Shown here: positions 41,933 through 49,569 of the stretch, one piece after another
Numbering within the stretch: the stretch's first letter is position 1
How the letters are laid out: each line of letters begins with the position of its first letter
Notes under the pieces: model-generated
What the model saw: the letters and a program-made list of their open reading frames with translations, nothing else
Databases searched by the model: none
Told to the model about the DNA's origin: nothing
DNA from: JAFTYO01 sp045613125
GTDB taxonomy: Bacteria > Pseudomonadota > Alphaproteobacteria > RF32 > CAG-239
Direction of reading: 5' to 3'
Assembly (NCBI GenBank): GCA_045613125.1
Contig: JAZLAM010000022.1
Span: 62,001-126,000 of the forward strand
DNA length: 64,000 nt
Program-made: the position numbers and the translations under genes

Positions 41933-42057
41933 TTTTTAACCTTTACTAAAATTGCTAAACTTTAAATATTAAATTGCTTGTACGGATATGAAATCCGGAA
42001 AATAAGAAATATCACCGCTGTTTAAGCGGTGGTGGTGGTTGTGGTCAAGGTTAAAAA
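41933..42057 (-). promoter_or_regulatory. thrS translational attenuator: leader segment pairs with thrS SD
   Basis: In the mRNA the leader segment TTTTTAACCTT (42057-42047) is perfectly complementary over 11 bases to AAGGTTAAAAA (41943-41933), the Shine-Dalgarno region of thrS. The leader segment immediately precedes a run of Thr codons. A hairpin CACCGCT/AGCGGTG overlaps the leader's end. A ribosome stalled at Thr codons would cover the segment and free the SD. This is seen in sequence; the mechanism is inference. Confidence 0.65.
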
Positions 42058-42132
42058 CATACAAAAAGACGCAGAACTTTCATTCAAGTTCTGTTGAAAA
42101 GATTGTAAAAAAATGTCTCTTTCGTTTAACAT
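42022..42132 (-). CDS. Threonine-rich leader peptide of thrS (36 aa)
   Basis: A 36-codon frame begins at ATG 42132 and ends with ...SFCMFLTLTTTTTTA and TAA, with seven Thr in the last nine residues (codons ACC, ACA). It lies wholly between a TTGACA promoter and thrS. The ATG is placed at the expected transcription start, so it would be translated leaderlessly, as reported for the trpL leader of Sinorhizobium. An internal ATG at 42060 could serve instead. It should sense charged tRNA-Thr. Confidence 0.65.
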   Translation of the reverse strand: MLNERDIFLQSFQQNLNESSASFCMFLTLTTTTTTA

Positions 42133-42139
42133 GGGTTCA

Positions 42140-42168
42140 TACTTAACATAATTTTGAACTTTTGTCAA
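42140..42168 (-). promoter_or_regulatory. thrS promoter
   Basis: On the minus strand TTGACA (42168-42163), 17-base spacer ending TGT, and TAAGTA (42145-42140) form an extended -10 type promoter. The predicted start is within a base or two of the leader ATG at 42132. Confidence 0.6.
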
Positions 42169-42193
42169 TTTATTTTTATAAAAACAATAATTG

Positions 42194-42216
42194 TCCCCTC
42201 ATATCATTGAGAGGGA
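42194..42216 (-). terminator. Probable terminator of the 42223 gene
   Basis: TCCC(c)TCA / TGA(ga)GGGA imperfect hairpin followed on the minus strand by a T-rich stretch; similar in sequence to the hairpin at 40617-40652. Confidence 0.5.
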
Positions 42217-42222
42217 GTTTCT

Positions 42223-43062
42223 TTATTTACAATAAATTGAGGCTTTAACTCCACTAAAATCAGTGATAGCACCTGATATTCCCGAATGGGTAAAATGAGT
42301 ATATTTATTCATATCAGAATAAACATTCTCAACCACGTTATTTACCTTTGCATAGTCAATCTCAAATTTTGTTTTTTTGCTATGCCATAATAAAATTAGC
42401 ATAAAAATTTCCGCAGAAGTAAATTGAGTAATTTTTCTTACTTGTGCATACTCTTTTTCTAGCTCCCTAGCCCACTCATGGCTATAAGAAATTTTGCTCA
42501 TTTGCTTTAATATATCAACTGTTTGAGCAAAAATTTCTTCATTTTTTTCATCATTTTTTGCCAACTGATGCCAATGATGCAGCCATACATTTGATTTTAT
42601 AGAATCGGAATTAAAAACCAAACACAACGGAATTACATATTTCAAATGTTCAGGATAAAAATGTAATGCCGTCTCAAAAGCATTGAGAGGCTTATCAGGT
42701 TTAGTAATCGCCGCACATTCCCAGTCAATGTATATATCCACTAAGTGAACAATTGAAGTAAACTTACCTGACTCAATATGATATGGGTTGTTTCTTTGAT
42801 GAATGATTTGTATTTCATCTTCTTTTAACCATGGACACATATACATCCAAGGTTTGTCCCAATCGTGAAGAAAACCACGTAAAGAATATCCGCCGGTAAA
42901 ATGATACTCACAAGCCAAAAATGCTAACTTGTGTTCCAATGTATAACAAACAGAAGGTAAACGCCAGTTTTTTCTCGCGTTCCATTTATTACTTTCTTTG
43001 TTTAAGAATTTACGTAACTTACTGTCTAACAGTTGATACGCTCTATTCACTTTTGTTATCAT
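42223..43062 (-). CDS. HD-like conserved protein (paralogue of 18286-18804)
   Basis: This protein of about 279 residues contains the same motifs as the gene in the NAD-linked operon: TLEHKLAFLA, GFLHDWDKPWMYM, IIHQRNNPYHIES and YIDWECAAITKPDKPLNAFETALHFYP, consistent with a metal-binding HD-like fold. A C-terminal extension of about 110 residues is helical with no clear motif. I start at ATG 43062, inside the end of rbfA (stop at 43043), which makes it the last gene of the rimP-nusA-infB-rbfA operon. truB, common at this place, is absent. Function unknown. Confidence 0.6.
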   Translation of the reverse strand: MITKVNRAYQLLDSKLRKFLNKESNKWNARKNWRLPSVCYTLEHKLAFLACEYHFTGGYSLRGFLHDWDKPWMYMCPWLKEDEIQIIHQRNNPYHIESGKFTSIVHLVDIYIDWECAAITKPDKPLNAFETALHFYPEHLKYVIPLCLVFNSDSIKSNVWLHHWHQLAKNDEKNEEIFAQTVDILKQMSKISYSHEWARELEKEYAQVRKITQFTSAEIFMLILLWHSKKTKFEIDYAKVNNVVENVYSDMNKYTHFTHSGISGAITDFSGVKASIYCK

Positions 43063-43450
43063 CTTCAGTATCAGGTTTTGCCAAATCTTGTGCAACTTTT
43101 GGATTACGTAAAAGTTTTTCAATCCGATCTACTTCGGTAAATGTATCATCAACTCTAAAGTTAATGTCCGGAGTATATCTGAGTTGAAGTTTTGCTCCAA
43201 TTTGTTTTTTGAAAATCCAAGCTTCTTCATTTAACATTTCAAGAACTAAACCTAAGTTTTTGCCATTTAATGTCATAATATAAGCTGTGGCATATTTCAA
43301 GTCGGGAGAAACTCTGACTTCCGTAACCGTGATTAAAGCATCTCTTACTTCTTTGCTTCTTAAATCGCCACGTTCAATAACAGATGTGATGATTTTCTTT
43401 ATTTCTTGTCCGACACGTAATTGTCGTTGAGAAGGTTCTTTTACCGCCAT
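43043..43450 (-). CDS. rbfA: Ribosome-binding factor A
   Basis: This 135-residue KH-fold protein binds immature 30S subunits and aids 16S 5'-end processing. Typical segments are PSQRQLRVGQEIKKIITSVIERGDLRS, VTEVRVSPDLKYATAYIMTL and RYTPDINFRVDDTFTEVDRIEKLL. It follows infB by 11 bases on the same strand, the standard order, and ends with a short acidic tail overlapping the next gene. Confidence 0.95.
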   Translation of the reverse strand: MAVKEPSQRQLRVGQEIKKIITSVIERGDLRSKEVRDALITVTEVRVSPDLKYATAYIMTLNGKNLGLVLEMLNEEAWIFKKQIGAKLQLRYTPDINFRVDDTFTEVDRIEKLLRNPKVAQDLAKPDTEDDNKSE

Positions 43451-43461
43451 CTGTTTTCTCC

Positions 43462-45969
43462 TTACAATTTTGCAGCAATTGTTTCAAGTTCATAACACTC
43501 GATAAAATCGCCGACTTGAATATCATTATAGTTTTCAAAACTCATACCGCATTCATAACCTTCACGTACTTCTTTCACATCTTCTTTAAATCTCTTAAGT
43601 TGTGCAAGTGAGCCGTCATGAATGACCACATTATCGCGAAGTAAGCGAACTTTGGCACCACGTTTAACAATACCTTCCGTTACCATACAGCCACCGACTT
43701 TACCGACACCTGTAATGTTGAATACGTTACGAATTTCAGCATATCCTAAGAGTTTTTCTCTTATTTCAGGTGAAAGCAAGCCCTCTAAACCTTTCTTAAC
43801 ATCATCGGCAACATCATAAATGATTGAATAATAACGGATATCAATACCGTCACGACGTGCCATATCTCGAGCTTGAGGAATTGCACGAACATTAAACCCG
43901 ATAATAAAGGCATTTGATGCTTTCGCAAGTGTTACATCTGATTCTGAAATTGGTCCGACTGCAGAGTGTAAAACTTGAACGGAAACTTCATCATTAGAAA
44001 GTTTATTGATTGTTCCTTCAATTGCTTCAATAGAACCTTGAACATCAGCTTTGATGATAACAGCCAAGTGTTTAGATTCGCCTGATTTAATTTTATCAAG
44101 CATTTGTTCCATAGCAGATTTTGCGCTTTTAACTAACTTAGCATCACGTTCTTTTCTGATACGATAGTTGGTAACTTCTTTAGCCTGAGTTTCATCTTTT
44201 ACGGCAACAAAGTTATCACCTGCAGATGGAGTTCCTTGCAAACCTAAAACCTCAACCGGTGTTGCAGGACCAGCTTCAAGTAGCTTTTTACCATGTTCAT
44301 TAAACATAGCTCTAACGTGTCCCCATTCTTTACCTGCAATGAATACTTCGCCAACTTTTAAAGTTCCGGTTTGAACCAAAATTGTAGCAACACTACCACG
44401 TCCTTTTTCCATTTTGGCTTCAATAACCGTTCCTTCAGCTTTACGATTTGGGTTTGCTTTTAAATCTAAAATTTCAGCCTGCAATAAAATTGCTTCCAAT
44501 AAACCATCAATGTTGATACGTTTTTTCGCTGAAACTTCAGCACATAAACATTCTCCACCCATTTCTTCAACAGCGATACCATGTTGTAAAAGCTCTGTTT
44601 TAACACGCATCGGATCAGCTGCCGGTAAGTCAATTTTATTAATAGCAACCACAATCGGAACTTCAGCTGCTTGCGCATGTCTGATAGCTTCAACCGTTTG
44701 TGGCATAATACCATCATTGGCGGCAACAACCAATACTACAATATCGGTAACTTTTGCACCACGAGCACGCATTTCTGAAAACGCTTCGTGACCAGGTGTA
44801 TCAATAAATGTAATTTTTTGACCATTTTGAACCTCAATTTGGTAAGCACCGATATGTTGAGTGATACCACCGGCTTCTTTTGATACCACATTTGTCTCTC
44901 TTAAAGCATCCAATAAAGATGTTTTACCATGATCAACGTGTCCCATAACTGTTACGACAGGTGCTCTTGGCAATAAATCATCGACACTGTCTTCAGGACC
45001 TGTTAAACCTTCCTCAACATCGCTATCTGCAACACGTTTGAATTTGTGTCCCATCTCTTCAACTACAATTTGTGCCGTATCAGCATCAATTGGTTGGTTT
45101 ATGGTTGCCATAACGCCTAAAGCCATCAACTTTTTGATAACTTCGGCACTTTTTTCTGCCATACGGTTTGCCAGCTCTTGAACTGTAATCACTTCAGGGA
45201 TAATAACCTCTTTGATAATTTTTTCTTGCGAAGCAACTTGAACAACAGGTTTGGGTTGCTTTTTCTTAAATCTGCGACGAGGTGCTCCATAGCCATAGTC
45301 ATCATCATCGTCATCATTATTCATATAAGCGTTAAGGCTTACTTTGTTGTTACGACGAGGAGATTCAAAACTACGCTTTTGAATCTTTTTACGCTCTTGT
45401 TCAAATGTTTCGGCTTTGCTTAATGGCTTTGATGAAGAATTTAAATATTTTTTATCTTTTTTATAACCGTCATCATCGTCATCATCGTCATAATCGCGAG
45501 ATTTTTTATTGCGATTGTACCCCTTATCTTCATCGGAAGACTTGTGTGCATTCTGAACCTTAGCTTCTTCTTTTATTTTTCTTTCTTTTTCTTCCTGTTC
45601 TTCTTTTAAACGAAGTTGCTCTTGCTCAAGTCGAGCTTTTTCTTCTTGCTCTTTTTGTTCTTGCAAGCGTTTTTCTTCCATTTCTTCACGTTGTTTTTTT
45701 CTGACGGCATCTTTTTCTTCTTGCTCTTTTTGACGTTTAGCTTCATGCTCTTTTGCTTCGGCAATTAAACGAAGTTTTTGAGCTGTTGCTTCATCAATTT
45801 CAACCTTCGGAGTTTGAATTTCTCCGTTTGCAGGAATTGTGCGTTTTTTACGCACTTCAACCTGAACCATTTTTTTACCATCAGTTGATCCGATTTTTGC
45901 CGGATTTTTCAGCGTTAAAGTTGACTTTGCGGATAATGTTAATTTACCTTTTGCATTATCATCTGTCAT
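43462..45969 (-). CDS. infB: Translation initiation factor IF-2
   Basis: This 835-residue GTPase positions fMet-tRNA on the ribosome. It has a long charged N-terminal region (Glu/Lys/Arg/Gln-rich coiled coil and two poly-Asp patches), the IF2N domain (ITVQELANRMAEKSAEVIKKLMALGVMATINQPID), G motifs VMGHVDHGKTSLL, DTPGHEAF and NKIDLP, and the C-terminal initiator-tRNA domain. I start at ATG 45969 (MTDDNAKG), preceded by GGAG; an in-frame codon at 45996 is less likely. It is central in the nusA operon. Confidence 0.96.
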   Translation of the reverse strand: MTDDNAKGKLTLSAKSTLTLKNPAKIGSTDGKKMVQVEVRKKRTIPANGEIQTPKVEIDEATAQKLRLIAEAKEHEAKRQKEQEEKDAVRKKQREEMEEKRLQEQKEQEEKARLEQEQLRLKEEQEEKERKIKEEAKVQNAHKSSDEDKGYNRNKKSRDYDDDDDDDGYKKDKKYLNSSSKPLSKAETFEQERKKIQKRSFESPRRNNKVSLNAYMNNDDDDDDYGYGAPRRRFKKKQPKPVVQVASQEKIIKEVIIPEVITVQELANRMAEKSAEVIKKLMALGVMATINQPIDADTAQIVVEEMGHKFKRVADSDVEEGLTGPEDSVDDLLPRAPVVTVMGHVDHGKTSLLDALRETNVVSKEAGGITQHIGAYQIEVQNGQKITFIDTPGHEAFSEMRARGAKVTDIVVLVVAANDGIMPQTVEAIRHAQAAEVPIVVAINKIDLPAADPMRVKTELLQHGIAVEEMGGECLCAEVSAKKRINIDGLLEAILLQAEILDLKANPNRKAEGTVIEAKMEKGRGSVATILVQTGTLKVGEVFIAGKEWGHVRAMFNEHGKKLLEAGPATPVEVLGLQGTPSAGDNFVAVKDETQAKEVTNYRIRKERDAKLVKSAKSAMEQMLDKIKSGESKHLAVIIKADVQGSIEAIEGTINKLSNDEVSVQVLHSAVGPISESDVTLAKASNAFIIGFNVRAIPQARDMARRDGIDIRYYSIIYDVADDVKKGLEGLLSPEIREKLLGYAEIRNVFNITGVGKVGGCMVTEGIVKRGAKVRLLRDNVVIHDGSLAQLKRFKEDVKEVREGYECGMSFENYNDIQVGDFIECYELETIAAKL

Positions 45970-45988
45970 ATGTCTTTTTCTCCATATC

Positions 45989-46555
45989 TTAATCAAGAAA
46001 AGTTTGATATCTTTTCAAATTTTCATAAACTATTTTGGCTATGTCGCTTTTTAAAATTGCAACATGCACCGTGTTAACCTTATCAAGCGCAATATCTAAA
46101 TCTTCGACATTGTATATTTTAACAATTTCTAAGTTTTTAGCTACTGAGCGGATTTTTTCGGAGCCGTCTTGACCAGCATCTGTTGCTTCAACCAAAAAGG
46201 CTACTTTGTTTTTTAAAATGCTTTCCTTCACTTTTTCAAAACCGGTCACAAGTGCACCTGCCTTGCGTGCCAGATTTATAAATTCCAAACCTCTCTTATA
46301 TAACAATTGTTCTACCATCTCTAAAAAATTGTCTTCAATTTTTAAATGGAGATGAATAGATTTTATAAATAAATTTTTATCTAATGCAGTTTTTAAAGCT
46401 TTTTTGGAAATAGAGACATACAGACCGCGACCGTCAAATTTTTTGTTAAAATCCGGCACCAAACGACTATCGGGTGTTTTAACAAACCTCAACAGTTCAT
46501 CTTTGGGTTTTATAACCCCGGTTGCTATACATTTTCTGTTTGTCTCTTTTTCCAT
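45989..46555 (-). CDS. YlxR-L7Ae fusion RNA-binding protein
   Basis: This 188-residue protein combines an N-terminal YlxR domain (RKCIATGVIKPKDELLRFVKTPDSRLVPDFNKKFDGRGLYVSISKKAL) with a C-terminal L7Ae-like domain (FINLARKAGALVTGFEKVKESILKNKVAFLVEATDAGQDGSEKI). In Alphaproteobacteria this fusion (DUF448 with ribosomal L7Ae) is normally encoded between nusA and infB, as here. A role in RNA binding or ribosome assembly is expected; the exact function is unknown. Confidence 0.9.
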   Translation of the reverse strand: MEKETNRKCIATGVIKPKDELLRFVKTPDSRLVPDFNKKFDGRGLYVSISKKALKTALDKNLFIKSIHLHLKIEDNFLEMVEQLLYKRGLEFINLARKAGALVTGFEKVKESILKNKVAFLVEATDAGQDGSEKIRSVAKNLEIVKIYNVEDLDIALDKVNTVHVAILKSDIAKIVYENLKRYQTFLD

Positions 46556-46566
46556 AACTTTATCTC

Positions 46567-48087
46567 TTATTGTTCATCAGCAAACCAGTGTTCACGAGCA
46601 GCCATAATAACACGATTTGCTTCAACTTGAGTAACTGCATTTTCGCCTAAGATTTCAATTAATTCATCAGCAGCTAAATCAGCTAAATCATCTAGCGTTT
46701 TAATGTTGTTTTCAGCCAATTTAATAATCATATCCTGATCTAAACCATCAATTGTTTTTAAATCTTCATCGATACCTAAATCTTTACTTTTCTTAGCAAA
46801 GTCTTTGTTGCGTTTTTCAACAAATTCTTTAGCACGACGTTGTAATTCGGTTGCAACATCTTCATCAAAGCCTTCAATTTCAGCAAGTTCTTTTAAGTTT
46901 ACAAAAGCAACTTCATCGATAGTTGAAAAACCTTCGGCAATAAGAAGATGAGCTATCATATCATCAACATCCAAAGCCTCCATAAAGCGCTCTAAACGAA
47001 CTTTATTTTCATTGGCTCTGCGTTCTTGCTCTTGTTCTTCTGTTAAAACATCAATATCAGCACCTAAAAGTTGAGATGCAAGTTTAACATTTTGACCACG
47101 TCTGCCAATTGCAATCGAAAATTGTTCTTGTGGCACAACAGCTTCCATACGTGAATTCTCTTCATCAATAACCACTTTTGTAACTTCTGCTGGAGCAAGA
47201 GCAGCTACCAAATATTGAGCTTTATCTTCAGAATATGGAACAATATCTATTTTTTCACCTTGCAATTCGGTTACAATTGCTTGAACTCTAATACCGCGTA
47301 AACCGACACAAGCACCAACAGGATCAACCGTTACATCATTGGCTTTAACTGCAATTTTTGCTTTTGATCCCGGATCACGAGCAACGCCCATAATTTGAAC
47401 TATCCCATCATAAATTTCCGGAACTTCAGATGTGAAAAGTTTTGCCATAAATTCAGGACATGTTCTTGATAAGAAAATTTGCGGACCTCTATTTTCACGA
47501 CGAACATCTAATACATATGCACGAACTCTATCACCGTTTTTGAATTTTTCTCTCGGAATCATCTCATCACGACGCAAAACAGCCTCAGTTTTACCAATGT
47601 CTAATACAATATTGCCAAACTCTGAACGTTTCACTGTTCCGTTAACAATGGTACCGATTTTTTCTTTATACTCTTCATATTGACGATTACGTTCTGCATC
47701 ACGAACTTTTTGAACAATAACCTGTTTTGCAGTTTGTGCAGCAATACGACCAAAATCAATCGGAGGTAAAGGATCTATAATAAACTCACCTATTTCGATA
47801 CCTTTATCATAGCATTTAGCATCTTTTAAACGCAATTGTGCAGCTTCATTTTCCACTTCTGCATCATCTGCTACAACTTCACGATAACGCGCTAAGCTGA
47901 TTGCACCTGTTTTGCGATCAATATTCGCTCTGATATCGTGTTCAAAACCATAACGAGAGCGTCCTGCTTTTTGAATAGCTATTTCCATTGCAACAAAAAC
48001 ATCTTCTTTATCAATGTTCTTTTCACGAGCAACAGTATCTGCTACCAATACAATTTCCGGTCTGGGCATATTTTCAAGATTTTCCAT
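46567..48087 (-). CDS. nusA: Transcription termination/antitermination factor NusA
   Basis: This protein of 506 residues has the N-terminal RNAP-binding domain (VLVADTVAREKNIDKEDVFVAMEIAIQKA), an S1 domain (GTIVNGTVKRSEFGNIVLDIGKTEAVLRRDEMIPRE), KH domains (VGACVGLRGIRVQAIVTELQGEKIDIVPYSED, EQFSIAIGRRGQNVKLASQLLG) and C-terminal helix-hairpin-helix repeats ending in an acidic region. It modulates pausing and termination. ATG 48087 follows GAGGAATAAA; an upstream in-frame ATG at 48099 overlaps that site. Confidence 0.96.
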   Translation of the reverse strand: MENLENMPRPEIVLVADTVAREKNIDKEDVFVAMEIAIQKAGRSRYGFEHDIRANIDRKTGAISLARYREVVADDAEVENEAAQLRLKDAKCYDKGIEIGEFIIDPLPPIDFGRIAAQTAKQVIVQKVRDAERNRQYEEYKEKIGTIVNGTVKRSEFGNIVLDIGKTEAVLRRDEMIPREKFKNGDRVRAYVLDVRRENRGPQIFLSRTCPEFMAKLFTSEVPEIYDGIVQIMGVARDPGSKAKIAVKANDVTVDPVGACVGLRGIRVQAIVTELQGEKIDIVPYSEDKAQYLVAALAPAEVTKVVIDEENSRMEAVVPQEQFSIAIGRRGQNVKLASQLLGADIDVLTEEQEQERRANENKVRLERFMEALDVDDMIAHLLIAEGFSTIDEVAFVNLKELAEIEGFDEDVATELQRRAKEFVEKRNKDFAKKSKDLGIDEDLKTIDGLDQDMIIKLAENNIKTLDDLADLAADELIEILGENAVTQVEANRVIMAAREHWFADEQ

Positions 48088-48110
48088 TTTATTCCTCATT
48101 TAATAAAAAA

Positions 48111-48614
48111 TTAAAGTTCAATAGCTTCGTGTTCAGATTGATATTTTTCCCAAAGCTCATCTGTTATCACAATTTTAGCTTTTGAGATATTATCAAACGC
48201 AATCACATATTCTTTACCGTCCATATCAACACGGACTTCATTATTTTCATTAAGGCCTAAATTTATGCCTTTAATTCTTTTACGTTTTTCAACTTCATTT
48301 ATTGTTTCAACTTTTATAACATAATCTTTGAAACGAACAAAGTGTTCCGGCTTTGTCAGAGGTCTGTCAAGACCTGGAGAACTTACTTCTAGTGAATATT
48401 TATCTTTTATCGGATCTTTCTCATCTAATGTAGCTGACAGCGCTCTACTTACCTTAGCACAATCTTCTACATTTATTTCACGAGAGTAATCCTTAACATC
48501 AATCATCACCTGTAATGTAGGATTTACTTGTCCTATGGTTAATATCCGAATGGTTTCATATCCTAAAGCTTCAATAACCGGTTCTAACATATCTTGTAAA
48601 CTGTGTTTTTGCAT
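48111..48614 (-). CDS. rimP: Ribosome maturation factor RimP
   Basis: This 167-residue protein acts in 30S assembly. Segments typical of RimP are LEPVIEALGYETIRI, LQVMIDVKDYSREINVEDCAKVSRALSATLDEKDPIKDKYSLEVSSPGLDRPL and FKDYVIKVETI. I take ATG 48614 (MQKHSLQDML); a frame open to 48746 would add 44 residues that cross the terminator hairpin at 48637-48660, so it is not the real start. First gene of the nusA operon. Confidence 0.95.
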   Translation of the reverse strand: MQKHSLQDMLEPVIEALGYETIRILTIGQVNPTLQVMIDVKDYSREINVEDCAKVSRALSATLDEKDPIKDKYSLEVSSPGLDRPLTKPEHFVRFKDYVIKVETINEVEKRKRIKGINLGLNENNEVRVDMDGKEYVIAFDNISKAKIVITDELWEKYQSEHEAIEL

Positions 48615-48628
48615 TTTTTCTTCTTTTC

Positions 48629-48660
48629 TAAAAAAAGAAGCGGGGTTGTTACCCCACTTC
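48629..48660 (-). terminator. Intrinsic terminator just upstream of rimP (leader attenuator candidate)
   Basis: On the minus strand GAAGTGGGG / CCCCGCTTC (one wobble, loop TAACAA) is followed by seven T, and the rimP ATG is only 15 bases beyond. It ends the pilin-like transcript, but also lies between the rimP promoter and rimP. Confidence 0.85.
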
Positions 48661-48690
48661 CAAATTAATACTATTATGAAAGATAATACG

Positions 48691-48718
48691 TATATACCAT
48701 AAAAAAAACAAAAAGCAA
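48691..48718 (-). promoter_or_regulatory. rimP-nusA-infB operon promoter
   Basis: Minus strand TTGCTT (48718-48713), 16-base spacer and TGG-TATATA extended -10 (48699-48691). Transcripts would pass through the terminator at 48629-48660 before rimP. Confidence 0.55.
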
Positions 48719-48726
48719 GATTTTTT

Positions 48727-49416
48727 TTATAGTTTTTTATAAGCATGTCCTATACCTATTACACAATTCGAAGCATCTTTGCAAACACTACATGCTTTAT
48801 CTATATTGTTCATTGTTGTATCTTTCAAATAAAAGGCCAGAGTTTTGCCAGCTTCAATTTCTCCCAAATGCCTTGAGAACTGCTGTAATGTATTATTTTC
48901 CATTCTACGATTAATACTTATAAATGATATATCTTTATACTTTTCTTTTGCAATAGTATAAAGATTACGACAAATATCCACTGCAAATTTTTTATCATTA
49001 ATATAAAGACCTATAAATAAGCCCATATTATCATCTACAGTGCGATGGTTTTCAACAGAAATAAACGTATCAAAAACATCATAAATATAAGTTTGATCGT
49101 GAGGCTTCATCATATCATTTGGCACAGCTTTTAGCTTTCTTAATATGGGTAATAATTGATACTCAGAATATGTCGATAAATTCATATTTGATGTATAATT
49201 TAAAGTAAGATAATCTAAAACTGCTGCAATTTGTGTGGTTTGCTTACTAATTTTATATTTTAACATAGCTTTTGTATAAGCTGTAACCGAAGTTATAGTT
49301 AATACACCAAAAATAAATAAAGCTATAAGCAATTCCACCATAACTCTTCTGGTTTCCGGACGAGCAAGATCTGGTTTGTTACCATTATTTTTTTTCTTTC
49401 GTGGAAATAAGTGCAT
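48727..49416 (-). CDS. Pilin-like protein with degenerate prepilin site
   Basis: This 229-residue protein has a basic cytoplasmic N-terminus (MHLFPRKKKNNGNK), then RRVMVELLIALFIFGVLTITSVTAYTKAMLKYKISKQTTQIA, paralleling the GRSMVEMLG...GYSKAMNKFKINKTTDQVS of the pilin-like protein at 5575-6207. The VPNDM segment is also shared. The residue before the expected cleavage is Arg, not Gly, so prepilin peptidase processing is doubtful. Cys pairs (ACSVC, NCVIG) close the C-terminus. ATG 49416 follows GGAGG; 49440 is an upstream alternative. Confidence 0.7.
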   Translation of the reverse strand: MHLFPRKKKNNGNKPDLARPETRRVMVELLIALFIFGVLTITSVTAYTKAMLKYKISKQTTQIAAVLDYLTLNYTSNMNLSTYSEYQLLPILRKLKAVPNDMMKPHDQTYIYDVFDTFISVENHRTVDDNMGLFIGLYINDKKFAVDICRNLYTIAKEKYKDISFISINRRMENNTLQQFSRHLGEIEAGKTLAFYLKDTTMNNIDKACSVCKDASNCVIGIGHAYKKL

Positions 49417-49521
49417 AAAAACCTCCAACACATACGACATTTAGACATTTTAAGTTGTTTTTTTTTTTTTGCAAGTCAAATTAAAATTTATATACACATC
49501 TTACAATTTTTGTAAATAAAG

Positions 49522-49548
49522 AAAACGGCTCTGAAAGAGCCGTTTTTT
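49522..49548 (-). terminator. adhE terminator
   Basis: Perfect 11-bp stem AAAACGGCTCT / AGAGCCGTTTT with a three-base loop, T-rich on both sides, 22 bases after the adhE stop. Confidence 0.88.
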
Positions 49549-49569
49549 AATTGATTTTATAACTAACAA

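Noticed and set aside
41933..42132. T-box element upstream of thrS
   Set aside because: No T-box core sequence or antiterminator with a T-run is visible; the leader peptide explains the region better.
45178..45600. Phe/Leu/Asn-rich frames opposite infB as separate genes
   Set aside because: They are antisense to the charged low-complexity region of IF-2 and lack ribosome binding sites.
48615..48746. 44-residue N-terminal extension of RimP
   Set aside because: It spans the terminator hairpin, is hydrophobic unlike RimP, and the ATG at 48614 fits the family start.
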